In this document: one piece after another, positions 19,162 to 27,757 of the stretch | Position numbering within the stretch: the first letter of the stretch is position 1 | Layout of the letters: each line of letters begins with the position of its first letter | NCBI RefSeq assembly: GCF_017876095.1 | Contig: NZ_JAGINM010000012.1 | Span: forward strand, 62,001 to 126,000 | DNA length: 64,000 nt | Direction of reading: 5' to 3' | Origin: Azospirillum agricola | GTDB lineage: Bacteria > Pseudomonadota > Alphaproteobacteria > Azospirillales > Azospirillaceae | The notes under the pieces: generated by a model | Database searches by the model: none | What the model was told of the DNA's origin: nothing | Seen by the model: the letters and a program-made list of their open reading frames with translations, nothing else | Program-made: the position numbers and the translations under genes

Positions 19162-19659
19162 CTATTGAAGGCTCTGCACATGTTGCAGATGCTGCTTGAG
19201 CGTCGGCAGATTGGTCTGGGCGAACTGCTTCAGGCCGGCGTCCTGGCCCTGCTTGGCCTGGGTCTCGAACAACGCGACCGCCGTCTGGTGCGCCTCCACC
19301 TGAGCCTTGATGTAGGCGCTGTCGAACGCGCCGCCGGACAGCCCCTTGAGCTGGTCGAGCTTCTGCTGGTGCTCGGCGTCCAGCTTGGCCGGCAGGGTCA
19401 TTCCCTTGGCCTGGGCCAGCGTCTTCATCGCCGCCGACGTCTTCCCGTGATCGGCCACCATCTGCTGGCCGACCGCCTTCACCTCGGCCTTCTGAGCCTT
19501 CTCGGCCGCGAGTTGTCCGGTCTGGATCTCGAACTGGTCGCTGATGGCGGCCTTCTCGGCGAACTGGAGATCCGCGCGGCTCGGCTGCTGTGCCAGGGAA
19601 ACGGCGGGTCCCGACAGCAGCAGGGCCATCGTTGCGGAGAACAGGAGCGTCTTTTTCAT
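19162..19659 (-). CDS. DUF4142 domain-containing exported protein
   Basis: A 165-residue protein with a signal peptide (MKKTLLFSATMALLLSGPAVSLAQQ). The mature part is a four-helix bundle of the DUF4142 family, related to ferritin-like folds: FAEKAAISDQFEIQTGQLAAEKA, then VKAVGQQMVADHGKTSAAM, and a C-terminal pair of helices. It lacks the full set of carboxylate ligands of ferritins. Members are periplasmic or outer-membrane associated and often accompany envelope-stress genes; the molecular role is unknown. The gene is 36 bp downstream of a short-chain dehydrogenase on the same strand, so it may share that gene's stress promoter. Confidence 0.85.
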   Translation of the reverse strand: MKKTLLFSATMALLLSGPAVSLAQQPSRADLQFAEKAAISDQFEIQTGQLAAEKAQKAEVKAVGQQMVADHGKTSAAMKTLAQAKGMTLPAKLDAEHQQKLDQLKGLSGGAFDSAYIKAQVEAHQTAVALFETQAKQGQDAGLKQFAQTNLPTLKQHLQHVQSLQ

Positions 19660-19695
19660 GGGTTCGTTTCCCGGCGCAATGTTGCGGTGTTGAGC

Positions 19696-20790
19696 CTAGG
19701 AAGGTCGATGGAACGGTGGATTTTCCCATTCACCTTTCGGGAAGGCCGGCCGGTTCCTTACGTCATGGGAACCTTCCGCCGGCCGCCGGCGTGGAGGGCG
19801 GGCACTGCCCAAAAGGTAACCAAGCCCACCGGCCAGGAGCAAGCCCGCCATCAGCGCGGTTCCGCGCGCGGTACCCGCCTCGGACACCAGCCGCAGGCGG
19901 TGGCGGGGCAATCCGAAGCGGCCGCGCGTGCGGTGCAGGCCCTCCACCGGCTGGAACAGGTTGTCCGGCCGGCCGGGCCGCTCGCGCTCCTCCGTTTCCT
20001 GCCCCTCCACCGCGGCGTGGGCAAGGTAGCGGTCCCCGACGCCCGGCAGCAGGCTGTTGCCCAGGATCGCCTCGACCGTCGTCGTGCCCAGCCAGTATTC
20101 GCGCTTGGGATGCTCGGCCGCGTGCAGGATGGCGTGGGCGATGTCCTCGGGCTGGAAGACCGTTCCCATGGGGCGGGCACGGTGCGGCATGTGGCTGCGC
20201 GCCCACTCGAACTGGGGGGTGTTGACCGCCGGCAACTGCACCATGGTGATCCGCACCCGGCTGCCGTCGTGCAACAGTTCGGAGCGCAGGCTGTCGACGA
20301 AACCAACGATGGCGTGCTTGGCTCCGCAATAGGCCGCCTGCAAGGGGATCGAGCGGTGGGCGAGGGCGGAGCCCACCTGGATGATCGTGCCCCGGCCGCG
20401 CGGGCGCATGGACCGCAACGCCGTCTGGATGCCGTAGGCCGAGCCGAGATAGGTCACGTCGGTGACGCGCCGCAATTCCTCCGGCGTCAGCGCCGTCACC
20501 GGCCCGAACACCGTCACCATGGCGCTGTTGACCCACACGTCGACCGGCCCGAAAGCCTGCTCGAGCCGGTCGGCGGCGGCGGACAGGGCCTGGGCGTCGC
20601 TGACGTCGAGGGGCAGGACCAGCCCACGCCCACCGAGCCGCTCGACCTCGCGCCGGACTGTTTCGAGCGCGTCGCGCGATCGCGCGATCAGCCCGATGGA
20701 GGCCTTGTGCCGCGCCGCGAAGGCCAGCGCCGTGGCGCGACCGACGCCGGCGGACGCTCCCGTGATGCAGACGACCGGACCTGACTTCAT
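19696..20790 (-). CDS. Short-chain dehydrogenase/reductase with a C-terminal extension
   Basis: NAD(P)-dependent oxidoreductase of 364 aa, starting at MKSGPVVCITG (20790). The Rossmann motif TGASAGVG is at residues 10-17, and the catalytic triad is Ser141, Tyr154 and Lys158 (QAAYCGAKHA). The core ends near residue 260. The last 100 residues are unusual: an Arg/Pro-rich stretch, a short hydrophobic segment (ALMAGLLLAGGLGYLLGSA) that may anchor the protein in the membrane, and a basic tail. This arrangement recurs in stress-associated dehydrogenases of alphaproteobacteria. The substrate is unknown. The promoter at 20832-20856 puts it under general-stress control. Confidence 0.85.
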   Translation of the reverse strand: MKSGPVVCITGASAGVGRATALAFAARHKASIGLIARSRDALETVRREVERLGGRGLVLPLDVSDAQALSAAADRLEQAFGPVDVWVNSAMVTVFGPVTALTPEELRRVTDVTYLGSAYGIQTALRSMRPRGRGTIIQVGSALAHRSIPLQAAYCGAKHAIVGFVDSLRSELLHDGSRVRITMVQLPAVNTPQFEWARSHMPHRARPMGTVFQPEDIAHAILHAAEHPKREYWLGTTTVEAILGNSLLPGVGDRYLAHAAVEGQETEERERPGRPDNLFQPVEGLHRTRGRFGLPRHRLRLVSEAGTARGTALMAGLLLAGGLGYLLGSARPPRRRPAEGSHDVRNRPAFPKGEWENPPFHRPS

Positions 20791-20831
20791 GCTCTGTGCC
20801 CTCGTGACAAGCAACCATGTGCCGGGTCGGC

Positions 20832-20856
20832 AACGCATGGCGATGGTTTGGGTTCC
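20832..20856 (-). promoter_or_regulatory. EcfG (general stress sigma factor) promoter of the SDR gene
   Basis: Read on the minus strand, GGAAC (20852-20856) is followed after exactly 16 bases by CGTT (20832-20835), the strict consensus of alphaproteobacterial EcfG promoters. Transcription would begin near 20825, about 35 bases before the SDR start codon. Confidence 0.7.
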
Positions 20857-20971
20857 GGCGGCCGGCGGCTTTCGTGGCCGAACGGGCTTGTCCGCCGGGC
20901 CTGTCTGCGGAAGTGCCGGCCGTCCGGGGACACCGGACCCAGAAACCGGACCCAGACGCCGAGCCCTGCCG

Positions 20972-22564
20972 TCACCCGGCGGGGGCGGGGCGCAGCAGGG
21001 CGATCAGCAGCAGGCCGCCGACGACGAGCCAGCCGATCACCAGGAAGCCGTCGGCGTAGGCGAGGACGTAGGCCTGCTTGCGCACCACGCCCGCCAGGAG
21101 CGAGGCGGCCCGTTCCGTGGCCTCGGCGTCGCCGGCCGAGCGGGCGGCGACCCGCGCGGCGGTGCCGGCGAGCCGGCGCACGGTGTCCGGGTCGCCGGCC
21201 TGCACGTTCATGCCGAGCGTGAAGGAGTGGAATTGCTCCCGCACCCGCACGAAGGTCTGCATGAAGGCGGATCCCAGCTCGCCGCCCAGCAGCCGCGCGG
21301 TCTGCATCAGGGCGCCCAGCGTCAGGATGTGGGCCGGGGACAGGTTCTTGATGTTGAAGAAGATCAGCGACGTCATCGCGAAGGACTGGCCGAAGGCCTG
21401 GAGCATCTGCGAGGCGAGGAAGGTCTCGCCGATCCAGTCCGCCGTCAGGCGCGCGGACAGGAAGCAGGCCGCGCCGACCGCCGCGAAGCCCGCCGCCATG
21501 GTGACGCGGGCGTCGGCGCGGCGCAGCAGGGTGCCGATCAGCGGCGCCAGCAGGAACTGCGGCAGGGCGATCAGCAGCAGCGTGTCGCCGACCTCCAGCG
21601 CGCGGTAGTTGTTCACGGTGATCAGGTATTGCGGGATCAGGAAGGCGGTGGACAGCATGACCAGCCGCAGCAGCACCAGCAGCAGGCAGAGCAGCGGGAT
21701 GTTGCCCCGGAAGATCGCGCCGAAGGTGATCCAGGGGGTGGGGCAGGTCAACTCCTGGACGACGAAGGCGGCGACCAGCAGCCCGCCGGCCAGAAGCAGC
21801 CCGACGACGAGGCCGGAGTTCAGCCAGTCCAGCCGGTTCCCCTGGTCGAGCGCGGCGTAGAGCAGGGCGAAGCCGGCGCTGGCGTAGACGATGCCCCACC
21901 AGTCCGCCGTCGCCAGCAGGTCGCGCCGCGTCGGCTCGCGCGGCATCCCGACATACACGCACAGCCACATCAGCGGCGCCAGCAGGGCGGTGTCCCAGAA
22001 CAGCCAGTGCCAGCTCAGGTTCTCGATGACCCAGCCCTCGACGGAGGCCGAGAGGTTCAGCGACAGCTCGATGTTCATGGCGTAGACGGCGATGCCGTAG
22101 ACCACGAAGCGCGGCGGCAGGTTGCGGACGATGAAGCCGATGGTCAGCGGGATGAAGGTGCCCGACGACAGGCCGGCGAGCACCTGGCAGGCCAGCACGC
22201 CCGGCAGGCTGCCGGTCAGCGGCAGGGCGAGGGCCGCGACCCCGTAGCTGGCCGCCGAGACCAGCAGGATGCGCCGGGGGCCGAAGACCGCGCCGAAGAA
22301 GGCGGCGGCCGGCGCCACCGCCATCTGCGCCACCGTGTAGGCCGTGGTGATCCAGGCCCCCTCGTCGAAGCCGGCGCCGATGGCGCCACGGATGTCGGCC
22401 AGCCCGAAGGCGGTGATGCGGGCGGTCAGGGTGGAGATGATGGCGCCGAGCAGCACGCCGAGGATGCCGACGACCGGGTGGTGGGTGATGACCGGACCGG
22501 CCCTGCGGCGGGCGTGGCGGCGGAAGCGGAGAAGCAGGGGACGGCGCGCCTCGGCGGCCGTCAC
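20972..22564 (-). CDS. DHA2-family MFS multidrug efflux transporter (EmrB/QacA type)
   Basis: A 530-residue inner-membrane protein starting at the GTG at 22564, which overlaps the end of the EmrA-like gene by 4 bp (GTGA). It has about 14 predicted hydrophobic helices, matching the DHA2 drug:H+ antiporter class. Early segments (IISTLTARITAFGLADIRGAIG; GAWITTAYTVAQMAVAPAAAFFGAVFGPRRIL) align with the EmrB N-terminal half and motif A region. With the membrane fusion protein encoded upstream it should form a pump crossing both membranes, together with an outer-membrane channel not encoded here. It closes a five-gene operon whose first three genes encode a periplasmic dehydrogenase. Confidence 0.88.
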   Translation of the reverse strand: MTAAEARRPLLLRFRRHARRRAGPVITHHPVVGILGVLLGAIISTLTARITAFGLADIRGAIGAGFDEGAWITTAYTVAQMAVAPAAAFFGAVFGPRRILLVSAASYGVAALALPLTGSLPGVLACQVLAGLSSGTFIPLTIGFIVRNLPPRFVVYGIAVYAMNIELSLNLSASVEGWVIENLSWHWLFWDTALLAPLMWLCVYVGMPREPTRRDLLATADWWGIVYASAGFALLYAALDQGNRLDWLNSGLVVGLLLAGGLLVAAFVVQELTCPTPWITFGAIFRGNIPLLCLLLVLLRLVMLSTAFLIPQYLITVNNYRALEVGDTLLLIALPQFLLAPLIGTLLRRADARVTMAAGFAAVGAACFLSARLTADWIGETFLASQMLQAFGQSFAMTSLIFFNIKNLSPAHILTLGALMQTARLLGGELGSAFMQTFVRVREQFHSFTLGMNVQAGDPDTVRRLAGTAARVAARSAGDAEATERAASLLAGVVRKQAYVLAYADGFLVIGWLVVGGLLLIALLRPAPAG

Positions 22565-23754
22565 GATCCGCCTCCAACGGCCGGGGACCTGTCGGAGCCG
22601 TTGGCGTCGTCCCCTGTCGTGTCGATGCTGACCTCGACCGACATGCCCGGCCGCAGGCGGTCCATCAGCGGGTGCGGGGTGTCGAGGACGATCTTGACCG
22701 GGATGCGCTGCACGATCTTGGTGAAGTTGCCGGTCGCGTTCTCCGGCGGCAGCAGGGCGAACTGGCTGCCGCTCGCCGGGGAGTGGGATTCGACACGGCC
22801 CGTCAGCGGCGTGTCGGGGAAGCTGTCGACCCGGATGGTCGCCGGCTGGCCGACGCGCAGGCGGGTCATCTGGGTTTCCTTGTAGTTCGCGACGACCCAG
22901 ACGTTGGGCAGCGGCACCAGGGTGATGATCTGGCTGCCGACCGCCACGAATTGGCCGGGGCGGGCCTGCCGCTGGCCGACCATGCCGTCGGCGGGGGCGC
23001 GGATGGTCGTGCGGTCCAGGTCGATGCGGGCGAGCGCCAGCGCCGCCTCGCGCTGCTGCCGGGTGGCGCGCGCCTGCCGCTGCTGGACGTCCAGCCCGAC
23101 GAGCGTCGCTTTCTGCTGGTCGATCAGGGCGCGCCCGGCGCCGAGCGTCGACTCGGCGCGGCGGGCCGCCGCCTGGGCCTGTTGCAGGGCCTGGAGGGTG
23201 CCGGCCAGCCCCTGTTCGGACAGATCCTGCTGGCGCCGCTCCTCCAGGCGGGCGCGCCAGGCGTCGGCCTCCAGCCCGTGGACGTTGGCCTCGGCCTGGT
23301 CGATCAGGGATTGCTGGGCGCGCTTCTGGATGTCGAGCAGGGCGATCGCCGCGTCCGCCGCCTCCAGGGCAGCCTCGGCCTCGGCGACGCGGGCGCGGTA
23401 CTCGTCGTCGGTGATGACGGCCAGCGGGTCGCCGGCCTTCACCCATTGGAAGTCGCCGACCGGCACCGAGCGGACGGTCCCGGAGACCTGCGCGGCCAGC
23501 GGCGTGGTGTCGGCCTGGAGGTAGGCGTCGTTGGTCGTCTGGCGGACGGCGGAGCCGACCCAGCGGTCCCAGCGGGTGACGAAGGCGGCCAGCAGCAGCA
23601 GGGCCAGCGCCAGCACGGCGCTGCGCACCAGCCACGGGCTCCAGGCCACCGGCGCGGCCGTGGCCGGCGGGGATGCGGGCGGCGCCACCACGGCGCGCTC
23701 CGCGTCGTGGTCCGGTCCCCTATGGTCCGGCCCCCTATGGTCCGGCGGCGTCAC
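22561..23754 (-). CDS. HlyD-family membrane fusion protein (EmrA type)
   Basis: A 397-residue periplasmic adaptor beginning at a GTG (23754) that overlaps the cytochrome gene by 4 bp. A short Pro/Ala-rich cytoplasmic tail is followed by one transmembrane helix (about 38-58, VLALALLLLAAFV). The lipoyl-like domain begins at TTNDAYLQADTTPLAAQVSGTV, then a long coiled coil (about 105-225) and the second half-lipoyl IRAPADGMVGQ. LVPLPNVWVVANYKETQM is the beta-barrel signature of EmrA. It would link the EmrB-like pump to an outer-membrane channel. Translational coupling on both sides makes it part of the dehydrogenase operon. Confidence 0.88.
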   Translation of the reverse strand: MTPPDHRGPDHRGPDHDAERAVVAPPASPPATAAPVAWSPWLVRSAVLALALLLLAAFVTRWDRWVGSAVRQTTNDAYLQADTTPLAAQVSGTVRSVPVGDFQWVKAGDPLAVITDDEYRARVAEAEAALEAADAAIALLDIQKRAQQSLIDQAEANVHGLEADAWRARLEERRQQDLSEQGLAGTLQALQQAQAAARRAESTLGAGRALIDQQKATLVGLDVQQRQARATRQQREAALALARIDLDRTTIRAPADGMVGQRQARPGQFVAVGSQIITLVPLPNVWVVANYKETQMTRLRVGQPATIRVDSFPDTPLTGRVESHSPASGSQFALLPPENATGNFTKIVQRIPVKIVLDTPHPLMDRLRPGMSVEVSIDTTGDDANGSDRSPAVGGGS

Positions 23755-24983
23755 CGCGCCGCCACCGCCCTGCGGACCTTGCCGACGTCGGCGGCGGAGA
23801 CCGGCCGGGCGGCGTTGTCCCAGGCGTTGCGGATGTAGGTGACGACCGCCGCCACCTGCTCGTCGGACAACCGCCAGCCGAGCGGCGGCATCGCCGGCGC
23901 GGTCGGGCGCGCGTCGGTGGCCACCCCGCGCGAGCCCTCCAGCACCAGCCGGATCAGGGTCGCGGGGTCGTCCGCCTGCACCACGCCGCTGCCGGCCAGG
24001 GTCGGGAACAGATGGGTCTGCCCGGCCCCGTCGCCGCCGTGGCAGGCGGCGCAGCTGTCCTGGTAGATGGCGCCGCCGGCCCGCATCCGGCCGTCGTCGG
24101 CGGCCAGCCGGGCCGGTGCCTCGCCGCCCGGCGGCGGCTGGTCCAGCAGATAGGTCGCCATCGCCGCCAGATCGGCGTCGGTCATCTTCGAGCTGGAGTT
24201 CCGGATCTCCTCCGCCATCGGCCCGGAGGCGATGGTGGCGTGGTTGGCGCCGGTCTTGAGGTAGGCGACGAGCTGCTCCTTCGACCAGCCGCCGATGCCG
24301 GTCCGCGTGTCGGTGGTGATGGCCGGCGCGTACCAGGCCTGGAGGTTGGCGCCCTCCAGCGCGCGGTCGTCCTCGTCGGCGCCGAGCGCGGTCTTGGGCG
24401 TGTGGCAGGTGCCGCAATGGCCGAGCGCCTCGACCAGATAGGCGCCGCGGTTCCATTCCTCCGTCTTCCGCGGGTCGGGGCGGAAGCGGCCCGGCTCGAA
24501 GTTCAGCAGGTTCCAGCCGGCCATCGACAGCCGGATGTCGAAGGGGAAGGGAAGCTGGTTGACGTCCACCGCGTTGTTCACCGGCTCCAGCGTGGTCAGG
24601 TAGGCCCACAGGGCGCGGACGTCCTCGTCGGTCATCTTGGTGTAGGCGGGGTAGGGCATCGCCGGGTAGAGCCGCTTGCCGCCCCGGCCGATGCCCTCGT
24701 GCAGGGCGCGGCGCAGGTCGTCCTCGGTCCAGGCGCCGATGCCGGTCTCGCGGTCGGGGGTGATGTTGGGCGCCACCAGCGCGCCGAAGGGCGTGTCGAG
24801 CCGCACGCCGCCGGCGTAGGGCTTGCCGCCGGGCACGCTGTGGCAGGCGACGCAGTCGGCGGCGACGGCGACGTAGCGGCCGCGCTCGACCAGCTCGTAA
24901 TCCTGGCTGTCGGCGCGGATGGTGCCGGCGGCGGCGAACAGCGCCACGGCGGCGGCGGCGGTGGCGAGGCCGAGCCGGCTCAT
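23751..24983 (-). CDS. Triheme cytochrome c subunit of a membrane-bound FAD dehydrogenase
   Basis: A 410-residue exported cytochrome with a signal peptide (MSRLGLATAAAAVALFAAAGTIRA) and three c-type heme sites: CVACH, CGTCH and CAACH, one per cytochrome domain. The domain spacing matches the cytochrome subunits of gluconate 2-dehydrogenase, sorbitol dehydrogenase and alcohol dehydrogenase complexes, which pass electrons from a flavoprotein or quinoprotein to ubiquinone. It overlaps the GMC oxidoreductase gene by 4 bp (ATGA), and that protein is its expected partner. Axial Met ligands are probably in MPYPAY-type and PAMPPLGW segments. Confidence 0.9.
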   Translation of the reverse strand: MSRLGLATAAAAVALFAAAGTIRADSQDYELVERGRYVAVAADCVACHSVPGGKPYAGGVRLDTPFGALVAPNITPDRETGIGAWTEDDLRRALHEGIGRGGKRLYPAMPYPAYTKMTDEDVRALWAYLTTLEPVNNAVDVNQLPFPFDIRLSMAGWNLLNFEPGRFRPDPRKTEEWNRGAYLVEALGHCGTCHTPKTALGADEDDRALEGANLQAWYAPAITTDTRTGIGGWSKEQLVAYLKTGANHATIASGPMAEEIRNSSSKMTDADLAAMATYLLDQPPPGGEAPARLAADDGRMRAGGAIYQDSCAACHGGDGAGQTHLFPTLAGSGVVQADDPATLIRLVLEGSRGVATDARPTAPAMPPLGWRLSDEQVAAVVTYIRNAWDNAARPVSAADVGKVRRAVAAR

Positions 24984-26752
24984 GCGTGCACCAGCGGGCC
25001 GGGGGCCTTCAGGTAGCGGCTGCGGATGGCGTCGGCCGCCCGAAAGGCCAGCGCGCCCACCGTCCCGGTCGGGTTGTAGCCGGAGTTCTGCGGGAACACG
25101 TTCGCCCCCACGGTGAAGACGTTCGGCACGTCCCAGCTTTGCAGGAAGGGGTTGACGACGCTGGTCGAGGGGTCGGCCCCCATCGCCGTGCCGCCGACCA
25201 CATGGGTGGACTGGTAGGGCACCACCGACCAGGGGCGGGTGCGCGGATTCTCGACGACCTCGCGCGCGCCCATGGCGCGGACGATCTCCGCCACCTTCCC
25301 GGTGACGTAGGCCGACATCTTCACGTCGTTCTCGGGGAAGTCGAAGGTGATGCGCATCAGCGGACGGCCGAAGCGGTCCTTGTAGGTCGGGTCGAGGTCG
25401 AGGAAATTGCCGCGGTCGGCGTAGCTGCTCGCCTCGCAGCCGACGCTGAGGTTGCTGAGGTAGCTGTCGCGCGTCGCCTTCTTCCAGCCCGATCCCCAGG
25501 TCGGGCTGCCCGGCGGCGTCGGCCGCTTGGAGATCGGCTCGGCCCCGATCGGCGCGCAGCGCGTGCTGCCGCCGCCGAGGAAGCCCAGCGGGCCATGATC
25601 GAAATTGTCGTTGTTGAACTCGTCGATCGCCATGCCGGTGGCGCCGCCGCCGATGAAGTTGTTGAAATTGTACTTCGCGGGGTCGAAGAAGCCGACGGCC
25701 TGGTTGGCCATCTGGTAGCAGAAGTTCCGCCCCAGCGCCCCCTTGCCGGTCTGCGGGTCGTAGGGGGTGCCGATGCCCGACAGCATCATCAGCCGGACGT
25801 TGTCGAGCATGAAGGCGCAGAGGATCACCAGATCGGCCGGCTGCTCGAACTCCTCGCCCGAGCTGTCGACGTAGGTGACGCCGGTGGCCTTTTTGCCGGT
25901 GGAATCGAGGTTGACCCTCATCACCTCGCACAGGGTCCGCGCCTCGAAGTTCGGCTTGCGCATCAGCACCGGCAGCACCGTGGTCTGGGCGCTGGCCTTG
26001 GAATAGTTGGCGCAGCCGTAGTTGGTGCAGAAGCCGCAGAAGGTGCATTGCCCCATCGTCACGCCCAGCGGGTTGGTGTAGGTGCGCGACAGCAGGGCGG
26101 ACGGGATGGGGAAGGGCTTGTAGCCCATGCCGGCGGTGGTCTCGGCGAACAGGGTCGGCCCGTAGGTCTGCATCATCGGCGGGTTGGGGTAGTCGCGCTT
26201 GCGCGCGCCCTCGAACGGGTTGCCGCCCTCCTGTTTCTCGCCGTTCAGGTTGCCGGCCTTGCCGGAGATGCCGGCCAGATACTCGAACCGGTCGTAACAG
26301 GGCTCCATGTCCTCGTAGGTCAGGCCCCAGTCCTGGATGGTCATGCCGTCGGGGATGGCCTGGGCGCCGTAGCGCTCGCTGTAGTGGGAGCGCAGGCGGA
26401 AGTCGGCCGGCGAGAAACGCCAGGTGATGCCGGCCCAGTGGACGCCGGCCCCGCCGACGCCGTTGCCGGGGTGGAAGCTGCCGAACTGCCGCATCGGCAG
26501 CGCCGTCTGGCCGGCGTTGTTGCGGGCGGTGACGGTGAGCTGCGCCGGCCGCAGCATCAGCTCCTGCCGGGAATTGTAGCGCAGCTCGTCGGGGGCGTAG
26601 CCGATGTTGAAGTCCTTGGCGGTGTCGCGCCAGGGCCCGCGCTCGATGGCGACGACGTCCAGCCCCTCGTCGCACAGCTCGTTGGCGAGGATCGCGCCGC
26701 TCCAGCCGAGCCCGATGATGACCACGTCCTTGTGGGGGAGTTTGCTCGCCAT
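24980..26752 (-). CDS. GMC-family FAD oxidoreductase, large subunit of a periplasmic dehydrogenase
   Basis: A 590-residue flavoprotein. The FAD-binding Rossmann motif is GLGWSG (residues 14-19), with the GMC signature region AGVHWAGITWRFSPADFR. A Cys-rich segment (CTFCGFCTNYGCANYSKAS) is typical of gluconate 2-dehydrogenase and related three-subunit enzymes, where such cysteines may bind an iron-sulfur cluster. The C-terminal VVPYQSTHVVGGTAMG carries the catalytic His region, followed by NVFPQNSGYNPTGTVGALAFRAAD. It has no signal of its own and is probably carried through the Tat system by the small subunit encoded 12 bp upstream. The substrate is a polyol, sugar acid or alcohol; sequence alone does not decide which. 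Confidence 0.88.
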   Translation of the reverse strand: MASKLPHKDVVIIGLGWSGAILANELCDEGLDVVAIERGPWRDTAKDFNIGYAPDELRYNSRQELMLRPAQLTVTARNNAGQTALPMRQFGSFHPGNGVGGAGVHWAGITWRFSPADFRLRSHYSERYGAQAIPDGMTIQDWGLTYEDMEPCYDRFEYLAGISGKAGNLNGEKQEGGNPFEGARKRDYPNPPMMQTYGPTLFAETTAGMGYKPFPIPSALLSRTYTNPLGVTMGQCTFCGFCTNYGCANYSKASAQTTVLPVLMRKPNFEARTLCEVMRVNLDSTGKKATGVTYVDSSGEEFEQPADLVILCAFMLDNVRLMMLSGIGTPYDPQTGKGALGRNFCYQMANQAVGFFDPAKYNFNNFIGGGATGMAIDEFNNDNFDHGPLGFLGGGSTRCAPIGAEPISKRPTPPGSPTWGSGWKKATRDSYLSNLSVGCEASSYADRGNFLDLDPTYKDRFGRPLMRITFDFPENDVKMSAYVTGKVAEIVRAMGAREVVENPRTRPWSVVPYQSTHVVGGTAMGADPSTSVVNPFLQSWDVPNVFTVGANVFPQNSGYNPTGTVGALAFRAADAIRSRYLKAPGPLVHA

Positions 26753-26764
26753 CGCGTCAGCCTT

Positions 26765-27529
26765 TCATCGCCCGGTCGCCATCGCCCAATCGCCCCGGCC
26801 GCCGATGGCGACGGGGGGCAGCGGGTATGTCTGGTTGTGCTTGAGCACATGGTCCCGGTAGTCGTAGCGGGTGCCGGGGAAGCCGATCATCCTCCAGCTC
26901 ACCATGTCGCGGTTGCCGCCGTAGATCGGGTCGGCGAAGAACCCCTCCATGGTGTTCTGGAGGATCAGGCTGAAGAAGCTGCCGGAACCCACCGGCCCGT
27001 CGAAGGCGACGGCGTCCTTCTCCATGTCGGTCAGCAGCGCGTCCTTCTGCTCGGGCGTCAGGTCGGTGAAGCCCTTGCCCTCCATCGTCCGGCGGCAATG
27101 CTCGTCGAGCGCCTTCAGCCCGTGCCGGTACTTGGCGACCGGAGTCAGGTCGCTCTGGTCGCCCTGGGTGGGCAGGCCGGGCTGGAAGGGCCCCTGCATG
27201 TAAAGCCGGCTGGAATCGCCGTAATGACCGGCGAGCTGGCGGTCGATGAACACCGCGCAGCCGGCGTCCTTGCCGCTGACGCTGAGATCGTCGGCCGGGA
27301 TCAGCCGCTCGACGATGGCCTCGACCAGCTCGCCCTCGCGCGGGGTGAAGACGGTCCAGGGGCCGGGCGGCACCCGCTCCGGCGGGTCCGCCGCGCCGGC
27401 GTCCCAGGGCAGGCCGGTGCCGAACAGCGTGCGCGCCTTGGCCCCCGACGCCGCCAGCGCCACCAGCCCCATCGCCGTCGAGGCGAGAAACTGGCGTCGG
27501 CTGGTGTGGAAGGGATGGGGACTGCTCAT
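26765..27529 (-). CDS. Gluconate 2-dehydrogenase subunit 3-family protein with a Tat signal
   Basis: A 254-residue small subunit, starting at MSSPHPFHTSRRQFLAS (27529). The twin-arginine signal SRRQFLASTAMGLVALAASGA directs export of the folded complex. The mature part matches the gluconate 2-dehydrogenase subunit 3 family: EGELVEAIVERLIPADD and CAVFIDRQLAGHYGDSSRLYMQGPF, ending with a tyrosine-rich tail. In characterised enzymes this subunit is needed for export and stability of the FAD subunit. It is the first gene of the operon and has an EcfG-type promoter 75 bp upstream. Confidence 0.88.
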   Translation of the reverse strand: MSSPHPFHTSRRQFLASTAMGLVALAASGAKARTLFGTGLPWDAGAADPPERVPPGPWTVFTPREGELVEAIVERLIPADDLSVSGKDAGCAVFIDRQLAGHYGDSSRLYMQGPFQPGLPTQGDQSDLTPVAKYRHGLKALDEHCRRTMEGKGFTDLTPEQKDALLTDMEKDAVAFDGPVGSGSFFSLILQNTMEGFFADPIYGGNRDMVSWRMIGFPGTRYDYRDHVLKHNQTYPLPPVAIGGRGDWAMATGR

Positions 27530-27603
27530 TCTCGGCCATGCTCCCGTCGGCGTGGGAATCGCGTGCCGGCGGAGCGTCGCCGGCATGCGGGTCTCCCGGC
27601 TCA

Positions 27604-27628
27604 AACGGTGCCTTGACGGCGTGGTTCC
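27604..27628 (-). promoter_or_regulatory. EcfG promoter of the dehydrogenase-efflux operon
   Basis: On the minus strand GGAAC (27624-27628) and CGTT (27604-27607) are separated by 16 bases, the exact general-stress consensus. The five-gene operon starting at 27529 would have a leader of about 65-70 bases. No other promoter is obvious. Confidence 0.65.
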
Positions 27629-27757
27629 GTCCCTCCCACGCATGGCTGCGCCGACGGAACAGGCGGGTGGGTGTACCCTGGCCTTCCGGTGTTCGCGACC
27701 GCTCCAAAGCGTCGATGCCGAACGCCGCCGGAGGGATGTCCCCGCGGCGGGGCCGCG

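Noticed and set aside
20972..23635. Reading the EmrB-like frame as one 887-residue protein
   Set aside because: The N-terminal 357 residues are an out-of-frame translation of the EmrA-like gene; the GTG at 22564 in the GTGA overlap gives a normal-length transporter.
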